Position numbers and translations under genes: made by a program. A model generated the notes under the pieces. It did no database searches and was not told the origin of the DNA. It saw only the letters and a program-made list of their open reading frames with translations. Positions 11,501-19,500 of a stretch of 20,785 bases of DNA are shown piece after piece. This DNA is from Jimgerdemannia flammicorona (Eukaryota > Mucoromycota > Endogonomycetes > Endogonales > Endogonaceae): assembly GCA_003990745.1 (NCBI GenBank), contig RBNI01001804.1, positions 1 through 20,785 of the forward strand, read 5' to 3'. Numbering within the stretch: position 1 is the stretch's first letter; the number at the start of each line of letters is the position of its first letter.

Positions 11501-12186
11501 CCTATCCCAACAGTCCCCAATGATCAGACCATAGACTCCACTCAGCCTTTAGTGACTTCCAAACATCCAAACCCCAGCAGTCCACTGTCAGCACCTAGTC
11601 AATCCTTGTCTCCAGGTCATTTGTCCAGTACATATACACCTTCCTATCTCTCCAGAACTCCCTGCCAGCATTCACCAGAGAACTCAGCCTTTCTACTTCC
11701 TCTCATATCTCCAGACCTCCACTCCTACTCTCAGCCCCCTGTCCTTTGTCAGTCCTATTCACTAGCATATCTCAGACCATATTAAAGTCTCCTCTAAGCA
11801 TATCTACTCCAGCCTCTGCAAGAACCCCACTCTTCTGGAGTCTCTTCACCCAATCCACTCACTCACCCTATATAGCAGAGCAGTAGCAGGAACCCACTGT
11901 AACTGGCTCCCAACCTGATCAAATCCACTCTCCCCAAACCAGCCTATCTCCTCAGCTCCTCATGTTATATATCTCCCATCTGCCTCTCTGGACCAGAATC
12001 CCAACCTTACCCTTCCAAACTGTCTCACCTCTCTATTCCTTCATCTATTCCAGTCTATCCAAGTTATCCTCCATCTGACATCCTGTAAAAGAAAGAGATC
12101 AGCCTCCAAACCCTTTAGCCAAGTAAAAATGTTCCAATGTCTAACCAATCCCATAGCTCATTTACATTCAAAGAAAAAATATTCAT
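8562..12186 (-). pseudogene. LINE B ORF2 relic: endonuclease plus reverse transcriptase
   Basis: This encodes the APE-type endonuclease and RT of the LINE. The start ATG at 12186-12184 opens MNIFSLNVNELWDWLD, four bases after an ORF1 stop. The endonuclease part is badly decayed, but the DSGLLGFGCLEV region near 11550-11590 aligns with TADCWGLDVW of copy A. The RT part keeps WKNWQPIILLDIDRKL and EEQQGFVGGWLIWNS (about 10470-10600), an intact motif A reading FLDQEK around 10390-10400, and an intact motif C reading FADD at 10080-10091. LVARGGLGLVDFPKRLY and a cysteine remnant, ICGQSGERV, follow before the stop at 8562. Its catalytic motifs are better preserved than those of copy A, but many TAG/TGA stops make it inactive. 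Confidence 0.8.
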
Positions 12187-12190
12187 TGTA

Positions 12191-14036
12191 CTATTCATAG
12201 CACATCCTCTATAACTCCACATTCATCTCCTCCTGTACCAAGTCCAAGTTATGTTCAATAGTGACCTCCTCCTCTTCAACCCTCTTTGCCTCCAGTCCAA
12301 CCAGTAGTTCAGCTAGCTCCCCATCCTCCTTCTCCTCAAAGTCCTCACAGTACTCTAGATAGGCCTCCTGTCAGAGCTACAATCCATACCTCTCTGCTCA
12401 CCAGAGGGTAGCCTGCTTACCAGCAGCAGCTGTCAGCTCTGCCTCTCTCACCTTATCAACCTCATAGTCTTCCTCTTCTAAGAAAACAGCAAGCACCTCT
12501 GCCTTCAGTCCATCTCTATATAGAATCTGTACCCACTGATCATCACTAAGCACTCTCAGGTCCACTTCTCCCAACTCCTCAACTGCCAAGTTATTCATCA
12601 TCTGGCAGATCCATTACAGGTTTCCCACCCCCTTCCCTCCTGGAGTAGCTGGTCTCCCTTCTTCCAACATCAAAGTATCAGCCCCTATACTAGCAGTCTC
12701 ATCCCACTCCTCCTCTGGGACATTCACCAGTTTATTCTCACTAGCTACTACTATCAGTCCTCCTTTCACTATCTCAGAAATTCCAAAGTACACATGCTGA
12801 GCTCTACATATATGCACATTCTCTGTTACCTAGCTCCTTATAGCTGGACCCTGCCTGATAAGAGAGGGAGTATCCTCTAAGACTTCAAATGTACCTTCTT
12901 TTTATAGGTCTCTACATGGTACCTTCCTGGCCTCCTCTGGCCCCTCCTCTATATTCCTGCTGCCTTTCTTGGCCCAGACACTTTCTTTGGCTCCCCCAGT
13001 ATCCTCTAATCTCCTAGCAACTCCCATTGCCCTTTTCTCCAGATTCACCAGCAACTCCTTCTACCTCTTACACTCTTGAGATCTCTCCTGCAGCTTCTTA
13101 TCAATGCTGACATACTTCACATCCACTATCTCCAAATGCATTGATACTACATATACCTTCCAAATCTTTACTCTCCACTCCAATGTACTATACAGCTCTT
13201 TCAGCACCTCTAACAAATCCTCTTCCTCCTCCTTACTCCCCTTCACCCTCATTATCTTACACAAGAAGGTCCCCCATACCATCACCAAAGGCCAGTCCTG
13301 AGCCTTCCTGGTAGCTTCTCTCCTGGCCAACTGAATCCAGATTTCAATATCTCTAGTTCTAAACAAGATCCCTTCCCAGACCCTGAACCCAATATCAACC
13401 ATCTCACTATACTCAGTTATGACTTTCTCAACTCTCCTCCTCATCTCTATAGCAGTCACTATGGGCACTCCTTTCACTAGAAGTTGTATCACTCTGGAGT
13501 TCTATCTCAAGCGACATGCCATCAGAATATACACCTCCCCAACAGTCAGCCCAGTCTTCAGCATATCCTCCAATAGCTCAGTCTCCTCAAAGCCATCCTC
13601 CACTACTTCCAATCCCTTTAGGAACTTCATAGATACTGCACCAGCTACCTGCTTAACAATTAGCTCTAATACCATTTTCACTATCACTGTTAAGCCCCAG
13701 AAGCACAAAGTAACTACATACTCCAAGATCAACTTCTTAAGTAATGGGGCCACTGCCAGGCCTGTTACACTATCTGCCAGGTCTCCTATCTGTCTAAGTC
13801 CCATCTTTTCAGCCCCACCATCAGTAGTCACATCCAGATTTTTTTTCAGATTGCTAGTTACTGCTCCATCAGCAGTTACACTCCCAGCCACTACTCCACC
13901 AGCTCTTCTACTCAACACCTCCAAGGGAGCCCTTCCTAGCTCTCCGGTAGTAGCCTTCTCCTTACCACCCTGCAGCCATCCATTCAGTTCAGCTGCCTGA
14001 CCCCCCCCCCTACCTAACCTTTTCAGCAAAACTCAT
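12191..14036 (-). pseudogene. LINE B ORF1 relic, product not recognised
   Basis: This is the first ORF of LINE B, expected to encode the RNA-binding/gag-like protein. The open stretches 14029-13502, 13492-13061, 12817-12614 and 12601-12398 are all in one - strand frame separated only by stop codons, so about 600 codons survive without a visible indel. A plausible ATG at 14036-14034 (MSFAEKV) joins this frame only across a run of ten C at 14001-14010, suggesting a homopolymer slip. The middle holds the charged, helix-prone segments KEEEEDLLEVLKELY and LEWRVKIWKVYV. I see no CCHC zinc knuckle. The frame ends at a TAG at 12211-12209 or at the next one at 12193-12191. The ORF1 assignment rests on position and frame length. 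Confidence 0.6.
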
Positions 14037-14297
14037 CTACTTCTCTCCTGACTATACTATACCTTCTTCTTCACTACTGCCAACTCTCTTTCCTTCTGCC
14101 AAAGTGCTTTGTATCCCAACTCTGCTCCTTGATCCCTCTCTACACACTGCCAGCTGAATGTACTGGAGCCACCCTACCTAGTACACTCTATAGAACTCTA
14201 ATTTAAGAATATATTCTTAAGTATTTCTCCAAAGAACAGTGTAAAAGTAGGTGATTTGTATTTGTGTAACGTGAGGTATATCAGATAAAGGTGAATG
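14037..14297 (-). other. LINE B 5' leader
   Basis: This is the non-coding 5' end of the LINE RNA, between the target duplication and the ORF1 start. It contains the perfect 18-bp palindrome TTAAGAATATATTCTTAA at 14203-14220 and one surviving CpG near 14268. LINEs usually carry an internal promoter here, but no element of one can be named from the sequence. Confidence 0.5.
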
Positions 14298-14311
14298 AGA
14301 TACCAGATTAT
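14298..14311. repeat. Right target-site duplication of LINE B
   Basis: AGATACCAGATTAT is the second copy of the 14 bases at 8457-8470. Helitron coding resumes immediately to its right in the same frame. Confidence 0.85.
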
Positions 14312-17287
14312 TTTGAAGAATATATTCTATATATATAGAATTTGCAGATATGGACTGATGTAGTCAATATTATAAGTCATATAAACATTCATTTCCACAG
14401 CCAGACCTGCAGAAATAAAGGGACTCAATGTTGCTTTCATGTACTCTAAGATATCACAAAGAAGGCTACCTTCAATCTAGAGACAAGTATAATTATAAAT
14501 AAGTATCTTCACCTATGAATTAATAACTTTAACCCATTCTGTACTATATGTTACTAGTATAATCATAATGTGAAAGCCTTGTTCACATCAGGATTCAAGT
14601 GCCTGTTCTGTCACTATTATGTTACAATATATCTGACAAAAGGTGGCTTGAATGTTCAAATGAGTATATAGTAAATACTGCTATATATAATCTTACTAAG
14701 CAAGGATTATATACTAGCTCAGACCTCTTAAACCAAGTCTGGTACCTACTCATTTGTATTTTGAGCATCAAAAACAGCATGCAGGAGTTCTCAGATATAT
14801 ATGCTACCAACATCTTCCTATGTTATGGAAACCAAGAAACATATTACATATCTGTGATATTTGTAAGTTTCTCAATTATACTATTCATTTGATATATGCT
14901 CTTTAAAATAATTGCATCAGAGCAAGCATGTATCCAGCTCTAGAAGGAATAAGACCATAAGCTCACACTCCTTCAAAATAGAAATAATAATGAGCTAGTA
15001 TATGATGAGTATAATAAGCCTCCAATAGTTCAAGACTATCAACCATATAGAGCTGATCTAGAGGAAATGTGTCTATATTTATATTATAGATGGATGATTA
15101 AGAAATATATTGAAGTGTCTAATATATCTCATCAACAGATATATGGTCATTACTCTAATGTATGCAGTAATTTTCTGCCTAAATACTCTCAGTAAGAGAG
15201 ATACTGCATGTAGTGACATGATACCATGCTGATACTTATGGTACAAGGATCTATTATTCCTCACAGTAATAATATTAATTGAGTAGATAACTGTGATATA
15301 TAGCTCCTCATCCTCTTCAAGCTATGGCATTCAGTGACAGACCTCAAATTACCTAATTAAACATAAGAGACAGTCTTGATAATATATATTATAACTTTGA
15401 AAAATAGCAGTGATACTGATGTTGAGACTCAAAGAATTCTGCACTCAATTGATAATATTTATATACTCACAAAAAGCAGGAAAGATGCTGCTGAAGAATT
15501 AAAACAGAAAAAACTACAAGCTAATGATAAAAGTATATCTTATATCAATCAGCATTCTATATACTATAATGACTTTGAAAATAATAAAACTAATAGTATA
15601 AATAATGAAATTATATCTGATACTCTAACTACTGATATCTCAACTATAGTGCAAATGTTCAATTAGCTATGCAATCAAGGCTCTATATTTGCTGCTTATA
15701 CTTATACTGACTTATATACAGAAGAAGCTAAGCTATGTGGAAAAATATACTAGTGATTTCTTAATGATGTACAAATAAAGACTTATGAGACTCAATCAGA
15801 TAGGTATCATATACTATCAAATTTTGTTTACAAGGAGCAAGCATCAGTAACAGAACAATGGCTCAATAAAATCAAGATATAGCTTACTATAGTATACCAG
15901 AATACAATGGTAATAGAAAACCTGAATTCTATCTTATTAATTATTAATTCCCAGATAGTTAGTGATGCTGGTGCTCTCAATTCTACTTCTGGCTCTATTC
16001 TCACTATCACTGCACTGCTTCAGTCTGATCTAAATATAACTATTGCTAAATTTAACCTCAATGAAGAATAATAATGAGCATTCAGACTATTTTGTAGTCT
16101 TCTTAATAGATAGATTGCTGCACAGAATAGCAGAGAGCCCAAACCTATACTCTTCTGTATCTATCTTGGTGGAGAAGATGATACAGGTAAGAGTTGGGTC
16201 ATTAAGGCCAACTAGCACTATTTTACAGCCTGCTAGCTATCTCATCTTCTGTATCTTGCTGTACTTACTGGTAGTGCTACTGATAATATTTTTGCCAGCA
16301 CAATTCACTCTCTAGTCAAACTAAAAGTCTGCCACAAATAATATGAAAAAGTGAACAATGATAATGATATGTTCCAGTATAGCAACCAATAAATGAATAC
16401 TCTCAAAAACAGATAGATTGTGACTGAGTACTTAATATTGAAAGAGGTGTCTATAATAAGTAATCATCTATTTGCTAAACTTGTCAAAAATCTCAGTAAA
16501 GCCAAAAGCAGACCAGATATCCCTTTTGGTAATATTACTATACTTTTTACTAGTAACTTCTGCTAGCTCCCACCTGTAGAAGATAAGCCTCTCTATAAAT
16601 TTATTATAGTTGGCAAGTTGGAAATAACCAAGTCTATTACTAATTGTCAGATCTGAAATACATACCTTATTGATACTGTCATCCTGACTGAGCAAATGCA
16701 TGTAAATGACCCAGAATATTATAGGCTGCTTTAGCATATATGATATAACAAAACTACTGATGATGATTACTACCACCTACTCCAAAGAGTTGTTGATAAT
16801 TTTATTATTATTACAATAATAGTTGTAATGATAACCATTCTTCAGATCAGAGATGGCTCTATATAACAATTACTGTTATCTACAATAATGTTCATGCTCA
16901 TCTCAACATACTGCTATCCTCATACATACTCATCAAATCCACCAACTCATTCTCATCTCTCCAGTATTCAACATATGGTCTCAGAAATCCAAAGACATAG
17001 CAGACATATATAAAAATGACCTTACTTATATAACTGATTACAAAACAGAGTATCTACCAATCTGGCTGTCTCTGGTAAAGCACCAGCTCATTGTTATTAC
17101 TGTCAACATTATCATTGAACTGGGTCTTGTCAATGAGACTATGGCTTATATTATTACTGTCATTCAACACCCTGATGACAATATAGATATTGAGGTATTA
17201 GCTGGTTTACATAATTAAATTCTATTAAGCCAGCCTCCAGCATATGTACTTGTCTATCTCCTTTATTGTAAGATGCATCATAATTAG
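14298..17287 (+). pseudogene. Helitron protein relic, part 2 (end of Rep, Pif1-type helicase)
   Basis: This continues the Helitron protein begun at 7739. After the junction it reads FEEYILYI and NIHFHSQTCRNKG, a cysteine/histidine stretch found ahead of the Rep core. NHNVKALFTSGFKCL and YYVTIYLTKG follow at about 14560-14645 and resemble the Rep region with paired tyrosines. MQEFSDIYATNIFLCYGNQ lies at 14779-14835. The helicase starts near 16050. Walker A reads GGEDDTGKS at 16168-16194, LAVLTGSATDNIFASTIHSL lies at 16255-16314, and FC-stop-LPPV at 16558-16578 matches the Pif1 GDFCQLPPV motif with its Gln codon turned to TAG. GLVNETM at 17123-17143 is the C-terminal signature. The frame holds from 16168 to beyond 16578, then shifts before 17075. 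The Gypsy LTR cuts it at 17288. It is not functional. Confidence 0.9.
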
Positions 17288-17489
17288 TGTAACGTAGCAG
17301 ACGCTTAACCTTATAAGTATGTCAGATTTCTGTATCTTGAATTCTTGATCTTCTTTGACTCCGCGGAGTCCTCGTAGGCAGGGGTGGGTGAGTTCGAAGT
17401 GTATCTGCCCGCAGGCTTATTAGTTTCTTTACTTTCTCTTTGCTTTGAACTATTTCGATCTGAGGTTTATTCACTCTAAGATACTGGGT

Positions 17490-17497
17490 TATTTATA
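17490..17497 (-). promoter_or_regulatory. LTR TATA box
   Basis: TATAAATA on the - strand lies about 260 bases into the LTR in the element's sense. It is a textbook RNA polymerase II core element, and transcription would start roughly 25-35 bases further, near 17455-17465. It lies downstream of the repeated U3 sites, as expected for U3 control elements. Confidence 0.6.
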
Positions 17498-17550
17498 CAA
17501 GTTTGCTAACTATGAGATGGCTACTGAGTTGCATGGCTAAGTTATGAGTC

Positions 17551-17588
17551 ATTTAGTAAGTGTCGAGACTTTTTGACATTGTCTAAAT
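17551..17588. repeat. LTR U3 direct repeat, copy 1
   Basis: ATTTAGTAAG, then TGTCGAGACTTTTTGACA, then TTGTCTAAAT. It matches 17611-17648 at an offset of exactly 60 bp. The core is an imperfect palindrome. Confidence 0.8.
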
Positions 17589-17610
17589 ACTATACTATAT
17601 CGGGTCATCG

Positions 17611-17648
17611 ATTTCGCAAGTGTCGAAATATTTCGACATTGTCTAAAT
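17611..17648. repeat. LTR U3 direct repeat, copy 2, with a perfect 18-bp palindrome
   Basis: ATTTCGCAAG, then TGTCGAAATATTTCGACA (17621-17638), then TTGTCTAAAT. The 18-bp core equals its own reverse complement. Such a site would suit a dimeric transcription factor acting on the LTR promoter, but that role is inferred. Confidence 0.8.
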
Positions 17649-17759
17649 TGGAGACTTGGCTAACTATAAGGCTATACTATACTGGGAATCGGATTCAGGT
17701 ACCGTGATCAAATGTCTAATTCCCCTGATTCATATTACTAATCTGGATTGACCGTCACA

Positions 17760-17769
17760 ACTTCCTCCT
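17760..17769 (-). other. Polypurine tract of the Gypsy element
   Basis: On the - strand AGGAGGAAGT sits immediately before the LTR tip TGTGACGG. This is the position and composition of the primer for plus-strand DNA synthesis, and it independently supports the LTR boundary. Confidence 0.75.
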
Positions 17770-17796
17770 GAATAGGTGATTCATCCCTGAAATATC

Positions 17797-18243
17797 CTAT
17801 TCAAACTCCCAGGCTTCAACAGTTTGTATGGTCTTGTACTGTATAATTTGTTGTATCACGGTTTCCCAATGATGTCGCCTAACTCGCTCGAAGTCTGTAG
17901 GGGTTATTCCTCGGATATAGGCTAGTGCTGATTCATCATCTCGAAACAGTTTATGAATTCTCTTGGCAATGGTGATCTGTGAATAAGAGAGCTGACATTC
18001 CGCAATCCAATCTTCTTTGGTTATTTCCTCATTCTGGTTAAGTATCTGTCTGAGCTTGAAGTACTCTTGGAACTCCATTCTATGTTGGTAGGCCTTGAAG
18101 TGTGAAATTCGAGAGAGATGGGTCTGGACAATACTTTGGATACTGTCATAACATTCTTCTATGGTCAGGGGTTCAGTAGTATGCCATTGTCTCTCAATGG
18201 CTCTTTGGGCAGCACTAGTGATCTTGAGTGCTGTTTCAGTGCT
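17797..18243 (-). CDS. Unrecognised open frame between Gypsy pol and the 3' LTR
   Basis: An unbroken run of 148 codons follows a TGA at 18246-18244. It is in a different frame from the integrase. The first Met is at 18078 (MEFQEYFKLRQ), which would give 93 residues, but 55 sense codons precede it. The protein is hydrophilic, looks helical and lacks any membrane segment or signal peptide. It includes ERQWHTTEPLTIEECYDSIQ, SQITIAKRIHKLFRDDESA and TPTDFERVRRHHWETVIQQI, and ends EAWEFE. I do not recognise a domain. Its place is that of env or an accessory ORF in some Gypsy elements. It could also be a displaced C-terminal tail of pol, or the end of an exon whose start was lost. It is the only stretch of the element with no stop while pol has at least seven. 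Confidence 0.5.
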   Translation of the reverse strand, partial: STETALKITSAAQRAIERQWHTTEPLTIEECYDSIQSIVQTHLSRISHFKAYQHRMEFQEYFKLRQILNQNEEITKEDWIAECQLSYSQITIAKRIHKLFRDDESALAYIRGITPTDFERVRRHHWETVIQQIIQYKTIQTVEAWEFE

Positions 18244-18271
18244 TCAGTTGTTGGCCATGATACTTCTTGAG

Positions 18272-19500
18272 TCAGTTTCAGTGGATAGTAGTGGGGATGA
18301 TTGTGCCTGAAGTTTTTCGTAGCCAAAAGGTAGTCCCTTTTATATCTTACACCAGGTGAGGTCCTTCCCACTTGGGCTCTAGTTTTCGTGACCATAAAGC
18401 TTCCACCATATTCCGATACACTAGGACTTTGTCTCCTATCTTGATAATCTCCAAGGGCTTGTGGGTTTTTTCTGCATTATTCCATTGAAGTGTCTGTACC
18501 TTAATGATGTAATCTTCAGCCTTCTTCCTGATTTGGTGTAGTTTCCATATCTCTGTGTCCACGCATTTCCAGACAGCATCTCCATTGGACAATAAGGTTT
18601 CTTGAGAACTTTCTTCTCCGAACAGCATTTCCCAAGGGGTGAAGTGGGTGCTTTGTGATTGAATATCCCTAAGAGCGGATAATGCTATTGGCAGATAGTG
18701 ATCCCAATTTTTGTAGTTATCACAGATCTTGGTGATAACATTCTTGAGTGTTTTGTTGGTTCTTTCTGCTTGTCCATTTCCTTGAGGATGGTACACTATG
18801 GTCCGAATATGCTGGATTCTGTATTTCTTGTAGAGGATCTCAAAGAACTGGTTCACGAATTCTGTTCCTCTGTCTGTGGTGACTTGTACTGGGGTTTTGA
18901 ATTGGCAGATAATTTCTTTGTGAAAGAAATCAGCAATTGACTGTGCATTGGCTTCCTTGAGGGGCCCCGCCTCTATCCATTTTGTGAAGAGGTCCACAAT
19001 GACAATGATATATCAGTTGCCAGTCAAGGTCAAGGATAGAGGACCAATTACATCCATTGCGATGTGGGCGAATGGTACTGGTTTTATGTATGCTGATCCC
19101 GGGGCTTGATTTCGTTGGTCTTGTTTTTGTTTCTGGCATTTGTCACAGGTCTTGACAAATTGTCTGATATCTTCCTCTATTCCTGGCCACCACATTGTTC
19201 TTCTTGCTTTGTCGTATGTGTTTTTTCCTCCTAGATGGCCAAGTTCATGTATTGATTTCATTGTTTGTTCCTTCTTGTGATTGGGTATGACTAGTAGTTT
19301 TCCTTTCTTCAGTATTTCTCCATCAGTTTCGAATTGTTTCCATGTCCTGCTGATAATTGTTTGTGTCCATTCTTCTAGATATTGGGGCATCTTTCGCTGT
19401 CCCAGGTAGGTGATGATTCCATAGTAGAGTTCCTTATTCATGATTGATTTGCTGGTTGGAGGTGTTTCGGGGTGTCCGTGAGAGGGCATCTGCATTGGCA
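18272..19500 (-). pseudogene. Gypsy integrase (H2C2 zinc finger, DDE core, GPY/F), with stops
   Basis: This enzyme inserts element cDNA into the genome. From the N-terminus it has the zinc-binding HELGHLGGKNTYDKARRTMW and CDKCQKQK. The first catalytic Asp is in AHIAMDVIGP, the second in VTTDRGTEFVN, and the Glu in YHPQGNGQAERTNKTLKNVI. A GPY/F-type module reads KLEPKWEGPHLV. Stops occur at 19015-19013 (TGN-stop-YIIVIV, which looks like CGA to TGA), 18349-18347 (TAA), 18280-18278 and 18274-18272. Beyond the TAA the frame still reads DIKGTTFWLRKTSG. It is out of frame with the RNase H upstream, with a shift between about 19500 and 19437. The catalytic triad is intact, so the decay is recent. 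Confidence 0.9.

Larger units (their letters stand above)
8471..14297 (-). mobile_element. LINE (Tad1/I-like) copy B, near full length, inserted in the Helitron
   Basis: This non-LTR retrotransposon of about 5.8 kb lies on the - strand. Its 3' end is the T26 run at 8472-8497 with the reversed AATAAA at 8519-8524. Reading leftwards on the - strand it has a 5' leader (14297 to about 14037), ORF1 and ORF2. A 14-bp target-site duplication flanks it, which fixes both ends and shows insertion by target-primed reverse transcription. It is the same family as LINE A but keeps the 5' half that A lacks. CpG is almost absent and nonsense codons are frequent. Confidence 0.9.
17288..17759 (-). repeat. Gypsy 3' long terminal repeat (472 bp)
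   Basis: The + strand begins TGTAACG at 17288 and ends CGTCACA at 17759, near-perfect inverted ends of the TG..CA type. The polypurine tract abuts it on the interior side. Read on the - strand, U3 contains two 38-bp direct repeats with palindromic cores, then a TATA box, then AATAAA (17466-17471). The region past the TATA box holds the palindrome GACTCCGCGGAGTC at 17357-17370. The second LTR is outside the window, so these ends rest on the inverted tips and the polypurine tract. Confidence 0.85.

Noticed and set aside
13419..14000. 193-codon Ser/Thr/Pro-rich frame on the + strand
   Set aside because: It is the complement of LINE B ORF1. Its composition follows from the purine-rich - strand coding sequence.
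14262..14275. GTGTAACGTGAGG as a second LTR tip
   Set aside because: It shares only about nine bases with the Gypsy LTR start, lies inside the LINE B leader and has no LTR sequence after it.
1..17287. Classical Neurospora-type RIP (CpA to TpA) as the sole explanation
   Set aside because: CpA remains abundant while CpG is almost gone, so a CpG-directed process fits better. Some TAG stops do look like CAG to TAG, so a minor CpA component is not excluded.
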